Shown piece after piece: positions 1 through 11,159 of a stretch of DNA of 64,000 nucleotides. Positions within the stretch are counted from its first letter, which is position 1, and the number at the start of each line of letters is the position of its first letter. Position numbers and translations under genes: made by a program. The stretch is from the NCBI GenBank assembly GCA_029582165.1, contig CM055880.1, positions 9,818,721-9,882,720 on the forward strand, written 5' to 3'. Source of the DNA: Portulaca oleracea (taxonomy: Eukaryota > Streptophyta > Magnoliopsida > Caryophyllales > Portulacaceae). A model generated the notes under the pieces. That model worked only from the letters and a program-made list of their open reading frames with translations. It did not search any database and was not told where the DNA came from.

Positions 1-480
1 CTTCACTTTGAAAATTATTTCCAAGTCAACCTCAGTAGAAGCAACATTGGAATATTCTTCTTAGTATGCAGTATGTCAATCACATACGATATCAGAAAAC
101 GCATTGCTCCCACTGAACTTCTTGTAAACACAATATTATCTTTGGCACTTCCCAGTATGTCAAACCTTTTTGATATCCTGGTCAAGAAGGTCAATGATTC
201 CAACTCCTAGAAGCTTCCTTAAGACCACAGATGGTCTCTTGAAGTTTACAAGTATTCCAACAAAAGACCACTCAATTGTGTCAAGTACACACCTTTCTTC
301 AAAAACTAATTTTGAAGTCAGTCTTGATGTCTATCTTAATGAACCCATGTTTTGCCTTAAAACCCTCATATGCCTGATGGCTCACACCTTCAGACAAATC
401 AACCAAGTTCTAAACTTAGTTGAATACATGGAATCCATTTTAGACTTGGTTGCATGGAATCTTGATTTACTTAAAGCTTC
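1..480 (-). pseudogene. Ty1/copia reverse transcriptase relic
   Basis: Translating the minus strand across several frames gives familiar copia reverse transcriptase pieces. A TYKEAM-like stretch with KMDSMYS occurs near 480-410. A LKEASRSWNH-like stretch corresponding to the usual LKQASRSWN is near 210. CVYKKFSGS near 140-110 lies just before a decayed YVDDIL region. Stops and frame changes fall between these pieces, so no protein is possible. The order and spacing fit a copia RT. The relic runs off the left edge of the window. Confidence 0.65.
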
Positions 481-506
481 TTTGATGTAGGTAGAGTCAT
501 TACTTT

Positions 507-821
507 CTAAAAGTAACATCTCACGTTCATCCATAGAAGATCGATATCTTTGTGGCTGACGGAGTTGTTTACCTGACCTTGCTTGGAGTAATGTTCATGA
601 CATCCTCTCCTCAACATTTTGAGAAACTTCAACTGCCTCAACCTTGTTCTTAATTTTCCTATTTGTCGGAAAATTTGAACTAGGATCAAGTAGCGGAGTT
701 TTATGTGATGATTATAGTGTTTTTGTGTCTCTCGAACTTCGGTAAGTTCAAAATCTCTCCCACTCTTTCTTTTAGAGAATAACATGTTCTCTAAGAAGAA
801 AGTATTTTGAGACACAAACAC
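507..821 (-). pseudogene. Ty1/copia integrase-to-RT linker relic
   Basis: An open stretch of about 104 residues resembles the segment following copia integrase. That segment usually reads VFVARRGVFLE, then SGRNVDLEEIQE; here FVSQNTFFLE and SGRDFELTEVRE occupy the same places. It sits between the integrase relic and the RT relic in the correct order. The open frame is a surviving piece, not an independent gene. Confidence 0.55.
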
Positions 822-1119
822 TTTTCTCTACAACAGTTTGTAGAAGTGATACTCCTTTCTTTCAGAAGATGGTTCAAGAACCTCTCTTCTCCTAATGCTT
901 CCGATAATCTTTATTCAGTAATTACAACTATGGTTAATTGCGTGTATCCCCAAAAGGTAATACGCAATGTTGACTCAACCATCATTGATCACACCATATC
1001 TAATAAGGTGTGATTCCTGCTCTTAGATACGTCATTGAGATGTCGTATTCTTAGAGGAGAGAGTCATGAAACAATTTCATATTCTCTGAAATGGTCAGTG
1101 AAATCGTTGGCTCAAATTC

Positions 1120-1530
1120 TCACCTCCTCAATCTAATTGAAGGGTTTTTGATTTTCTTGCCAAGTTGGTTTTGTACTTCACTTTGAAAATCTTTGAACAT
1201 TTCAAATGATTTGGACTTGTGGCGTATTAAGTTGATATACCCATATCTACTAAAAATCGTCACTGAAAGTGATGAAATGTACAACAAACCTTCTTTTAGC
1301 ACTAGTGCTCATAGGCCCACATACATCAGTATGTATGCATCCTAATAAGTCATTAGCTTGTTCACCAATTCCAATAAGAGGTGATTTTAGTCATCTTACC
1401 CATCAGGCATGCTATGCAAACATTGAACTTTTCAAAGTTTAGGTTTTCCAAAATCCTACACTATGCAGTTTCTGAATACATTTCTGATTAATATGACTTA
1501 AGCTTATAGTGCCATAATTATTTTTCATTT
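1120..1530 (-). pseudogene. Ty1/copia integrase relic
   Basis: On the minus strand, 1530-1380 reads like a gag-pre-integrase zinc region (SHINQKCIQKLHS, then VCIACLMGKMTK). A decayed HTDVCGPMSTS-like stretch follows near 1330-1290. The open piece at 1302-1120 contains SRYGYINLIRHKSKSFEMF and EVQNQLGKKIK, hallmarks of the copia integrase core. Several stops separate the pieces, so it is not functional. Confidence 0.75.
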
Positions 1531-1659
1531 GAGTCATTTGTTCAAACTCTTGGCTCAACCATTAGCATCCTTTTGATCTTATCTGGGTGTTCTTCATTGT
1601 TTTGCCAAAATTACTTCATTTTGGAAATCTTTAAACTATTTTAACATTCCAACTTCAGA

Positions 1660-1930
1660 TGAATCTTCACAGACATGAATCACCATGTGTTATTTTATTC
1701 ATCTTTGAAGATTTGAAGTAATCCATCTCTTGTACTTGTGCTCAATTGGACTACATACATCTATATGCATGAGTGTTTGCTGGCACGTTTCACCATTTCT
1801 TGTAAAAGGTACAGTCATGCTTTGCAGACATCACATGTTTCAAAGTCTTATCATTCAAAAGTCTATCACTGTGACGCTTCTGAATGCACTCTGATTTGCA
1901 TGACTTAATTAGATAGTTACAAGTTTTATG
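1660..1930 (-). pseudogene. Second copia integrase zinc-region relic
   Basis: A second, more decayed copy of the same domain precedes the one at 1120-1530. Minus-strand frames give SECIQKRHS, then FETCDVCKA, PFTRNG and STSTRDG. These match the zinc-binding region and integrase start of copia elements. Two copies in one element imply a local duplication, or one copia fragment inserted in another. Confidence 0.45.
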
Positions 1931-1999
1931 TTTGAACAAGGGTTATTCCTTTTAAACCTTTTTGGTTTCGATGTGTTGGGTATGTTTATCCGAGATCCC

Positions 2000-4130
2000 C
2001 TCTCTCTCTCTAATTGAGAGTAAGAAACACTTATAATGAGAACATAGAATCACCTATATATTTCTCTTATAAGTATTGAGGAAATGGATAAACAACCAAC
2101 TCTTCATAAGGAACTACAACTAATTGTATGTTCCTATTTGTAGGCTGACTCTCACCCTTCTACTTTGCTGTAGATACTGCACATTTGCATAAATTCGAGT
2201 TTCACAGCCGGTATCTTATACTCAAAAGTGGGTTTAATAAGGGTAGTGTGTATCATATACGCATTTGCCTAGAATTGAAATCATATCTCAAATCTTCCTT
2301 ATAGTTATTCACGCCCCGGTCATACATGATCCGTTGTTAACCGATTGCTGTCATTGGTTGGGTATGTACAACTGTTTGTCCTTACCTTTCCTTTGACTTC
2401 TTGTCTTTGATAGATTTCTTAAATCTTTATTTTCCCTTTGACTAAAAGACTATCTTTGATCGCCAATCTTTTGGCTAAAAGGGGTCTGAGGTTTCTTATG
2501 TTTTAAAATAGTTAAATTATTTCAGAACATGAGCGCCAACAATTGGCTTTTATCTAGCTCAACCGAGACTATCTGGTTATTGGTTTCATATTTATCAACT
2601 CTAACTAGTTCGAAGAACTTGGTTTTGAGTTTGGAAATATTGAAAAAAAACTTCCTCTAACCTTCAAACATTTTGAAGTTTAAAGTTGTATGAATACTAT
2701 GTATTCATTTGGCTTGATTGACCTCTTAATATTGATGCCTAGCTCAATGTTATATCAAAGACATATTTCTTTTAATTCGCCCTCAAGACAATCTTGCGAT
2801 GGCAATGGCAATTAAGGAATTGGTGTTAATTGTTTTTCTCTTTCTCAAGGAGAAAACAATATTTTATTAGTGGTGGATGTTTGAGTGAAAAGACATAAAT
2901 AATTTTACGAGACAAGTTGGTTCATTTTAGTTATTATTCATCAAAAGAAATTAAACTAATTCTAATTTCAATTCAAAACACTTTATCAACCCTCACTTAG
3001 TGTTTTAATTTAACCAAGACCCACAAGACCCATGGCTTCAAGTGGACTTTGGCCCAACAAAACTTGGTCCCATGTTGTCTTTGGTGGATCATCTTATGAT
3101 CGATCATTTAAAATGACTCTTGGCAAGAAATTTGTATCGAATACAATATTTCTCTTCCTCTGCTCTTGGCCCAAAACTATTTTGATAGCCAATTTGAATT
3201 GACCTAGCTCACACCCTACTTATTAATGATGGACAAATAATTCGCTTTGGCTTTCTTTATTTATCCATCTAAGTGGTGTTTCGGTAGGTTGAACAATAAT
3301 TCAATTATGAGAGTAGGTTTTATTATCCTAAGCATGCAATTCTAGGTGAACTCTTTCGAAAAGCATAAAAGGCATAATAAAACATGCAATAACAAAATTT
3401 AAAGCATAAATAAAACCCCTAGTATGGCCACCTAGACTCAATCAACTAATTTAACTAAGCCTTGATAGTCTTCAAGAAAGCCTTCTTGGGTCATGCAACT
3501 CCATTGGATGGGCTCCCACTCGAATCACCACCTCTATTGCTGTTGGGCTCCCATTCAATTTGATGTCTCCAATTACAACTAATTTACAATTTTGGACCTC
3601 ACAATTGAGAATTAATAAACTTAACTGGTATCTTAAATTTAATTCAAAGACGGTACGCAGACCGTATTTCACCCAACCTGGTACGCAAACCGGTAAAACC
3701 GACTATCTATGGCCATACTAGAAGCACATGCAAAACATGTAATATTGCAACAATTATATCAAATATAACACATGCTTAAATAACAAATTATAAAGGCATA
3801 TATACAATTTGCAATATAACACATAAGGAAATAAATACTAATAAAATTTCCTAAAAGGTTTGCATGACTAATAAAGTAAATAAAATCCAAATTTTATCTT
3901 AGTTACCTAAACAGATTTAGGATTTTATACCTATACATACAAAATACTTGAATTTCCTAAAATCAAGGAGTCTAAAAGATACTATATCTTTCAAAATTAT
4001 TTGCAAGTTTCCTAAACTTTACAAAGTAATAGATTTTATGCCTATTATCTGATTTAGTAGTAATAGGATTTAATAATTAATTTCTAAAATTAATTACAAA
4101 CCCTAAAACACACGAATTCACCAAAACTGC
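2000..4130. other. AT-rich non-coding part of copia relic
   Basis: No reading frame with a recognisable protein was found on either strand. The longest open piece (3472-3672, minus) resembles nothing I know. By position this should hold the decayed gag and leader of the copia element on the minus strand. Confidence 0.4.
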
Positions 4131-4133
4131 TGG

Positions 4134-4170
4134 CAACACGGTCCATGTTGAACTAACACGGTCCGTGTTG
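4134..4170. repeat. Two internal copies of the copia palindrome
   Basis: CAACACGGTCCATGTTG (4134-4150) and AACACGGTCCGTGTTG (4155-4170) are near-perfect dyads. The same motif is repeated six times inside the adjoining LTR at 5381-5528. Confidence 0.8.
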
Positions 4171-4876
4171 CTTCCCAGTTTCGGTCAATTTCGTGAATGA
4201 AAAACTTAAATAAAACTATCGTAACTTATCGAATTTAAAGATTTCATATCACAGCGTTATCTAATAACCCAATATGAATATTTTCCAGAATTTTAACAAT
4301 TTTCAAAAGATTGTAAAATTTTAGGGAATTAAACATTTTTTAATTCTCCATTTTAAGAGGAAAATAAATAACAACGGTCCGATAAGTTTAAAAATCAAAT
4401 TTTATAATTTTCCCATACAGTAGGTTCATCTGATATGCTACTATAAAAAAAAAAAATTCAGAAATTTTCGAGTTCGTTTGATAGTTTATTTCGATTTTTC
4501 ATGTTTACCGTAAATAAACTAAATCAGAAAATTCTACAAAACCCTATTTTGCGAATTAAAACCTATTTCATGCATTGCCTACTGTTTAACAATATTAAAC
4601 ATGATTGTTTCTAAAACATTCAAAATTAAATTGAGTTCATGCTATATTTAACAATTAAACAAACATAAAATCGATTAATTAAAGGCAATAAATAATAACA
4701 AAGCATGAAATTTTACAATAAAATCTCAGATTTATTATCATGAACATCAAAGATTAAAACTTTCATAAAGATTCAAAATTTTAGGCATAAATCTACTCTA
4801 GCATATTCATAATATAATTCAACTATTGACAAAATTAATTATGAATACAAGTACAATACTTTGGCATGCAATTGGT

Positions 4877-4889
4877 GGCTCTGATACCA
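4877..4889 (-). other. Primer-binding site (initiator tRNA-Met type)
   Basis: The minus strand reads TGGTATCAGAGCC one base inside the LTR edge at 4891. This is complementary to the 3' end of plant initiator tRNA-Met, the usual primer of Ty1/copia elements. It fixes the orientation: the LTR at 4891-5763 is the 5' LTR of a minus-strand element. Confidence 0.85.
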
Positions 4890-5298
4890 CTGTTGGGTTT
4901 TAGGTTATCTATTTCCTAAACAGATACAGATTAATTGGCGGAATATTATAACAGTTATAAACAATTAATCATAACAACTGCAGAGGCTTTAGTAATTATA
5001 CCTGATCGCTAATTCCTGCTGAAGAAGAGGTTGACCTTCCTGATTCCAATGTCGAAACCTCCTCCGCATTCCAATGCAAATCCTCATCGAAAAGTCCACG
5101 CAGCACTCCAGGAACCCGATTGCTAGATCGATCCGATCGAGACGAATCTCAATCTAAGATGTATGTGAGACAGTTTCAGGAAACTGATAGTTTTCCTGAA
5201 ACTAGAACAGAAAGAGGAGAGAAGAACTTAGGAAACCACTCTGGTGTTTCTCTAAGAGTCGAAGGCAGATGGTGTGGAATAATCTCTCCCAGAGACCC

Positions 5299-5307
5299 CT
5301 TTATATA
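5299..5307 (-). promoter_or_regulatory. TATA box of the copia LTR
   Basis: The minus strand reads CACTATATAAAGGGG here. It lies about 75 bp downstream of the palindrome cluster in the element's own direction, where a U3 core promoter is expected. Confidence 0.6.
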
Positions 5308-5380
5308 GTGTTTAGAAAACCTAGGGATAGGGTTCAAAACCCTAAAGGGCCGAAAAGAGCAACGGCGCGATTTATGGGCT

Positions 5381-5528
5381 CAACATGGTCCGTGTTGAAA
5401 CAACACGGTCCATGTTGGACTCCAGAAAGTCCAAACATTCGGCCCACGGTCAACACGGACCATGGTGTCCCAACACGGACCGTGTTGGGTCAACACGGAC
5501 CGTGTTGACCCCAATTCGGTCCGTGTTG
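5381..5528. repeat. Six copies of a 17-bp palindrome in the LTR
   Basis: Copies of CAACACGGWCCGTGTTG start at 5381, 5401, 5451, 5471, 5491 and 5512. Those at 5471 and 5491 are perfect dyads around the central base; the others have one or two changes. Spacing is close to 20 bp for neighbouring copies, which is two helical turns. Two more copies are at 4134-4170. Confidence 0.85.
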
Positions 5529-5763
5529 GGCTGATTTTTCACATAAATCAGTTTCCAACTTTTCTAAACCTGATACAATATCATTTAGGTTACATACATT
5601 GTTCCAGGGCATTGACTTGTGTGACCCAGTAGGACCAAATAATATAGTTGTAATTAAACATATTTAATTACTAATTATAGAGGTCTCTAGCAAGACATAT
5701 AATTACTATATTACTTTGGTTTAATCTCCGTGTATATCGAACATTGTCGGGACATTCCCAACA

Positions 5764-7555
5764 GTTACAACTCGGCTGAGATGAGGATTGTGAGGTCCTC
5801 AGCATAGCTTACAATGGCAGAAGACTGGATAGCTGTCTTCTGATCTTGAGGCCTCACAGAAGAGGCGATTTCACACAGTGACCTTACTTATCAGTAGATC
5901 ACTGAGTTCAAATGTTTATGCGACCTTATGAGGTCCTCACCAGCTAGATCCCTGGTTACACTCGCCACAAATCAAATGTGGTTACACTCAGAATTAACAC
6001 AATTCCTACACTCAGAGTTTTCTTTCACAAAACTCCTACAACTGGTTTTCTTACTTCTCAAAAAACTTCATTTTTTTCTGAAGGAGGGGCAGTAGCATTT
6101 ATAATATTAGGTGCAACAGCATCTTTCCAGTCTTCAGAATAGTTTCCTTAACAGAGGTGATCTTCCACGTGATTTCCTTAGCTCCATATTTCTTGCCTTT
6201 TCGTTTGATATCTGAAACAAGGAAACTTAGGATATTATAGTATGCTATCTCAGCATAATAGAAAGGAATGAAATTGAGATATGATTGATACTTCCCTGAT
6301 TTATCTTTCAAACAAAATCATAATGCTGAGTTGGAAATTCTTGTGACAATTTTCGCTGAGGTCCTCATGTGTGATCTGAACCTCTTCAGTCTTGTTATAA
6401 TCAACCTTGACCCACTAACCTGTTACCTCTTTGCCTTTCCTACAGACAAGTTAGATAGGATACACAAAAATTTAAGTATTTTAATTAAGCTAAAATTAGG
6501 TCATAATTTTGATTTATTATAATTTTATCCTAAATTAAATTTTCATGTACATATCAAATGTGAACTAGAGGTTCTTTATTTCACACTACTGCTCTGCATT
6601 AATGTTTTAAACATTTCATAAGAAGAAAAGTTGTTTGTGGTTTCAAACCAGAAGAAGTCTTGAAGGGTTACAAAGTAGTTTCCTATGTGGCCTAACGGGC
6701 GATTTTTGATCCCCAAAAAGCTCTTTCTACGCCACTTTACCAAGTAATATCTAGAGTGTTTTGTTGTCTCTAGATGGTCTTTGCATCTAACTTTATTTAG
6801 GAGTTATGTCGTGGATGGTGGAATTAATGTTTACACTTCTAGCTTCTATGGCGTTTTTTTTGACAAAGTTAGAAAACTTTTGTGTGTTTGCAAGAATTAA
6901 AATCCTTGTGCTCTTTGTCTTTGCCTCCTTCTGGTGAGGACTTTGTCTTTGAGGGCACTAAAGCTTAAACTAGAAGAAAGAGGACTTTGTCTTTGAGGAC
7001 GCATGCAGAGCCATAATAGAGGAAGGAGAGGTGAGAGGGAAGAGGGAGATATCTATTACAGGTTTAATTGGAAGGAAGATGAGTTGGGTTTTGTATTTTT
7101 AAGGCCCAATTAATCTAAAACAATAATAGTAACTCTCTCTTTTCCTTTTCTCTTCCCAATACTAATATATTTCTACTATGATCCAAAAATACTAATCTAA
7201 AATCTCGGGAAGATTTTTTACGAAATTAAAATCATAAGGGGACTTGAAATAAAATGAGAAGGTGAAATAAATTTGAAATTTAAATGAATTGAGAAATAAT
7301 AATAATAAGAATAATATACCAATGAATCAATTGGCTTGGAAACAATTAATCAAATAAGTATTTCGATATTAATATACCAATGAGACATAAGTACTTTATA
7401 TATATAAAAATATATACAAATATGACGTGTAACGGTCGTTATACTGCTCGAGTCCCTGCAAAACACAAACGATTAAAAGGGATGAAATATGCGATTTTGG
7501 TTAATTAAACTCATTAATTAGCTTAATTATACTGGGTTATGATTGGGTCATTACA
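5764..7555. other. No gene seen; diverged repeat-like sequence
   Basis: I found no recognisable gene. Short open frames at 6099-6311 (minus) and 6331-6522 (plus) resemble no family I know and lack gene context. AT content is high and there are short poly-T and poly-A runs. Confidence 0.4.
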
Positions 7556-7559
7556 GATA

Positions 7560-7770
7560 TCGACAAGAAAATCTCTCCTAGATCTCACCGAACTCTTGAC
7601 ATGGGTTTTAATGTTGTCATATTTGTCTTGAATTGCTCGAATATAAGGATACTATACCCATTTTGTCTGAAGGCACTGCCACACAACAGTTCCCTAGGCA
7701 CCCTATCGATCATATGCTTTCGCTAAGTCAATGAACGCTATATGAAGGTCCTTCATCTGCTCCTTGACCC
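7560..7770 (-). pseudogene. LINE reverse-transcriptase relic
   Basis: The minus strand translates, with breaks, to KDLHIAFIDLAKAYDR, then YIRAIQDKYDNIKTHVK. Plant LINE reverse transcriptases have KDLHMVFIDLEKAYDRVPRE followed by YIKVIQDMYDGAKTRVR at this spacing. Stops and frame changes are present. Only about 70 codons remain, so it is an isolated fragment. Confidence 0.7.
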
Positions 7771-8020
7771 GGTTAATAAGGGAACGCAAAATATTATATT
7801 CCAAGTAATACAACAATATTATATTTCAAGTGATCTCTTAACCTCCAAGTGATCGTCCCTCATTTTTGTAACAATATGATATTTCCCACTTAATAAATCT
7901 TTTTTTGTTGGACACAAATCTAAAATATTCTCCTTGAAACTCATTTAATTGCCTCCACTTAGACCATGTCCTTTCGATGGATATATATGTAGAAGTTGGG
8001 TAAGTAAAGTTGGGTGGTTT

Positions 8021-8268
8021 TGAAAAACTTCAGTAATGGTGAAGCACGTAGACAAAGGAAGAAGAAAGAGATGGGAGAACTTCAAGTTTCTGTTTGAGAG
8101 GGAAAAATAGAATGAAAAACCAAAAACCTAATTACAAGAGATGGCACCTGGGCCGGCTTAAATAAGACCAACAAACCCTTAAGCAGGCCCAAGAAACCAA
8201 GAAACTAAGAAAGAAAGAAAAAATATTCTGCCTAAATAAAAGACTAACTACCATCATCAATCTTAATA
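8021..8268 (-). repeat. 3' LTR of young copia element
   Basis: This 248-bp direct repeat matches 12653-12900 except at two positions. One changes the terminal dinucleotide: ...TTAATA here against ...TTAACA in the other LTR. The usual TG end on the minus strand is therefore TA in this copy. Confidence 0.95.
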
Positions 8269-11159
8269 CCCCCCCCCCCCAAATTGATGGGTGGTAAACA
8301 CCCCAATTTGCTTAGATTGTGATGGTGCTTGGTCCCTGGGAGAGCTTTGGTCATAATATCAGCTAGCTGTGAACTCGAGGGGACATGATTGAGTGAAATC
8401 AGACCTTCTGCGAGCTTTTCCCTAACAAAATGACAATCAATTTCAATGTGCTTAGTTCGCTCATGAAAAACTGGGTTATGAGCAATGTATATGGCAGCTT
8501 GGCTGTCACTTTTGACTGGGATAAGGGTGATTGAATCAATCTGGAACTCATGTAGCAGACGGCTCAACCAAGCGAGTTCAGCCACTAGCCTTCTTAAGCT
8601 CCTATATTCAGCTTCTGCTGAGGATAATGAAACTACATGCTGCTTCTTTGATTTCCAAGAGATCAAGGTGTTGCCAAAGAAGATGACATATCCACTAATG
8701 GACCTTCTACTATGTTTACATGTACCCCAATCAGAATCACTATAACCTTGAAGATTGAAACTGTTGTCTCGATGTATTATCACTCCCAAATCTGGATTGC
8801 CCTTCAAATATTTCAAAACATGGACTGCAGCCTCCCAATGTAAGTTTGTAGGAGCTTTCAAGTATTGACTTAGATGTTGTACAGTAAAAGCTAAATCTGG
8901 CCTAGTATTAACCAAAAAATTGAGTTTGCCCACCAGCTTTCTGTACAAGAATGGTTCAGCCAAAGGTGTACCTGAGTCTGGAGAGAGCTTGATGTTGATA
9001 TCCATCGGTGAGACAGAGGTTCTCATATCCTTAGTACCAAATTCATGGAGGAGTTCCTTTGTAAACTTCTTCTGTGAGAGGGCCAGACCTTCTGGAATTC
9101 TGGTGATTTCCATGCCAAGAAAAAACTTTGCTGTTCCAAGGTCCTTGATCTTAAAGACCTTGTTTAAATACTGCTTTAGAGACCTCATTTCCTCAGCATC
9201 ACTCCCAGAGACTAAAATATCATCCACATAGACTGCTAAGAAGACTGTTTTTCCCTCTGATTTCCAATAGAACAGTGAATAGTCATTCTCTGAATGCTTG
9301 TAACCCCTTTTATATAGGACCTCGGTTAGCTTGGCATACCATTGTCTTGAAGCCTGCTTCAAGCCATATAAAGACTTCTTGAGTTTGCAAACTATATTTG
9401 GGTCTGTATTGGACACTCCATCAGGCACTTTCATGTAGATTTCTTCATGGAGATCTCCATGAAGAAAAGCATTGTTGATATCTAGCTGAAAAAGGAGCCA
9501 ATCTCTTTTAACTGCCACAGAAATCATGGTTCTAATCGTAGTCATCTTTACCACTGGGGAGAAGGTCTCATTGTAATCAATTCCTGCCCTCTGGGTAAAC
9601 CCTCTCACAACAAGCCTTGCTTTTAGTCTTTCTATGCTTCCATCTGATTTGTGCTTGACTTTGTAGACCCACTTGCTATCTATGGCCTTTCTTCCTTTTG
9701 GAAGAGCAACCATTTCCCAAGTGCTGTTATTCTCCAGTGCTTCTAACTCATGCTTCATAGCTTGCATCCACCCTAGATGCTTACTTGCTTCTGTGAAAGA
9801 GCTTGGTTCATGTGTGTCCAAATAAGTGCTTAAACCTGCATTACTGTTAGTAGCACCACAGAAAGAAACAGTTCTAGGAGTGTAATGCAGGTTAGCAATG
9901 CAAGACAAGCATGTTTCATAGTCATCTAGGTAGCTTGGAGGTTTATGAAGTCTTTCAAACCTTCTAAGGGGTTGTTGAGCAATGTCAACATCAGCAGTAG
10001 GTTCCTCTAGAGCTTCCTGTTGGGGATCTGTACTATTGGTATATTCTGAATCAATAGGGACCTCAAAAGTGTAATTTTCTGTTGCCTCATGTTCTGTGGC
10101 TGATTGTTGCTTAAACAAATTTGCACTTTTAAAGGGAAAAATAGTCTCATAAAAAACGACATCTCTTGATACAACAACTTTATCAGTTTCTAATGAGTAT
10201 AACTTATATGCTTTCCTACCTTTGGGATACCCAATGAAAACACACTTCTCTGCTCTTTGTTGAAATTTATCTCTCCCATGTTTTAGAGTACTGGCATAAC
10301 ATTCACACCCAAAGACTCTTAAATGATCATAGGAGGGCTTCTTTCCAAACAATATTTCAAAAGGGGTTTTGTTCTTTAATAAAGGAGTGGGCATCCTATT
10401 TATCAGGTATGTAGCTGTTAATATGCTTTCTCCCCAGAATTTTAAAGGTAACTCAGACTGAAACATGAGGGCCCTAGCAACTTCTAGCAGATGTCTGTGT
10501 TTTCTCTCAACAACTCCATTTTGTTGAGGTTTTTGTGTGCAACAGGTTTCATGGAGGATACCTTTTTCAGCAAAGTATTGAACAGCCTGAATACTTTTCC
10601 CTATCTCAAGAGCATTGTCAGATCTAATTCTCTTGATATTTGTATCAAACTGATTATTCACCATGCAGATAAAAGATTGTAAGAGACTAAAGGCCTCCTG
10701 CTTTGTAGTCATGAGGTAAGTCCAAGTACACCTTGTATAATCATCTACAATGGTCAGAAAATATTTGTGCCCAAAAAGGCTAGCAGTGTGGAAAGGGCCC
10801 CAAGTATCAACATCTATCAAGTCAAAAGATCTAGTAGTTGTAATATTGCTATTATGGAAGGGTAAACATTTCTGTTTTGCTTTATGACAAACATTACAGT
10901 TATCAACATAAGAGTCTTGGTTTCTTTCTAAAGTACATACAGGCAGTAACTTCATTCTAGTATTTGATATATGTCCTAAACGTTGGTGCAAAAGGCTACT
11001 CTTAACACTGGCAACAACTTCATTCTGCCTCACTATTTGATCGGTGCTAAAGCCATTAGGAATATAAGAGGGGTCTTGAAGGAGCCTTTTATCCAAGAAA
11101 TATAAGCCTTGCTCTTCCTTACCAATGGCCTCTTCAATGAAGGGGCCTGCAATAGACAA
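8244..11159 (-). CDS. Copia integrase, reverse transcriptase, RNase H
   Basis: This 971-codon open frame encodes the enzymes for integration and reverse transcription. In order it has the gag-pre-integrase zinc region (HQRLGH, then CNVCHKAKQ), the integrase core (VDTWGPFH, VDDYTRCTW, QNGVVERKHR), reverse transcriptase (FLHGDLHEEIYM, YGLKQASRQWY, and the catalytic YVDD near residue 643) and RNase H (SAEAEYRSL near the end). The frame opens at a TTG directly after a stop and has no start of its own. It normally continues the Gag-protease frame, which overlaps it at 11033-11159 in another phase. The enzyme domains look full length. Confidence 0.93.
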   Translation of the reverse strand: MSIAGPFIEEAIGKEEQGLYFLDKRLLQDPSYIPNGFSTDQIVRQNEVVASVKSSLLHQRLGHISNTRMKLLPVCTLERNQDSYVDNCNVCHKAKQKCLPFHNSNITTTRSFDLIDVDTWGPFHTASLFGHKYFLTIVDDYTRCTWTYLMTTKQEAFSLLQSFICMVNNQFDTNIKRIRSDNALEIGKSIQAVQYFAEKGILHETCCTQKPQQNGVVERKHRHLLEVARALMFQSELPLKFWGESILTATYLINRMPTPLLKNKTPFEILFGKKPSYDHLRVFGCECYASTLKHGRDKFQQRAEKCVFIGYPKGRKAYKLYSLETDKVVVSRDVVFYETIFPFKSANLFKQQSATEHEATENYTFEVPIDSEYTNSTDPQQEALEEPTADVDIAQQPLRRFERLHKPPSYLDDYETCLSCIANLHYTPRTVSFCGATNSNAGLSTYLDTHEPSSFTEASKHLGWMQAMKHELEALENNSTWEMVALPKGRKAIDSKWVYKVKHKSDGSIERLKARLVVRGFTQRAGIDYNETFSPVVKMTTIRTMISVAVKRDWLLFQLDINNAFLHGDLHEEIYMKVPDGVSNTDPNIVCKLKKSLYGLKQASRQWYAKLTEVLYKRGYKHSENDYSLFYWKSEGKTVFLAVYVDDILVSGSDAEEMRSLKQYLNKVFKIKDLGTAKFFLGMEITRIPEGLALSQKKFTKELLHEFGTKDMRTSVSPMDINIKLSPDSGTPLAEPFLYRKLVGKLNFLVNTRPDLAFTVQHLSQYLKAPTNLHWEAAVHVLKYLKGNPDLGVIIHRDNSFNLQGYSDSDWGTCKHSRRSISGYVIFFGNTLISWKSKKQHVVSLSSAEAEYRSLRRLVAELAWLSRLLHEFQIDSITLIPVKSDSQAAIYIAHNPVFHERTKHIEIDCHFVREKLAEGLISLNHVPSSSQLADIMTKALPGTKHHHNLSKLGCLPPINLGGGGIKIDDGS
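8269..8283 (-). other. Polypurine tract of young copia element
   Basis: The minus strand has TTT followed by 12 consecutive G directly before the 3' LTR. This is the expected place of plus-strand priming. A pure G run this long is unusual and prone to length change. Confidence 0.75.

Larger units (their letters stand above)
1..4890 (-). mobile_element. Degenerate Ty1/copia element, internal region
   Basis: This is the internal part of an old Ty1/copia retrotransposon read on the minus strand. It joins the LTR at 4891-5763 through a primer-binding site. Pol remains run right to left in the expected order: gag-pre-integrase and integrase (about 1900-1120), the integrase-to-RT linker (821-507), then reverse transcriptase (480-1). 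All are broken by stops and frame changes. RNase H and the 3' LTR must lie left of the window. The 2.9 kb nearest the LTR (2000-4890) shows no recognisable coding frame. It may hold a long leader and a decayed gag, or unrelated nested sequence; I cannot tell. The family is clear from protein-level resemblance; exact limits inside are uncertain. Confidence 0.75.
4891..5763 (-). repeat. 5' LTR of the degenerate copia element
   Basis: The 873-bp unit has perfect 7-bp inverted ends (TGTTGGG at 4891, CCCAACA ending at 5763) and abuts a tRNA-Met primer-binding site. In minus-strand order it has a palindrome cluster (5528-5381), a TATA box (5307-5299) and a transcribed part. The outer flank is gttac (5764-5768); its duplicate would be outside the window. 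No second LTR is available to date the insertion. Confidence 0.8.

Noticed and set aside
6099..6522. Short open frames on both strands
   Set aside because: No recognisable motifs, gene context or splice partners.
8485..9231. Plus-strand open frames opposite the copia pol gene
   Set aside because: They are shadows of the minus-strand integrase-RT frame.
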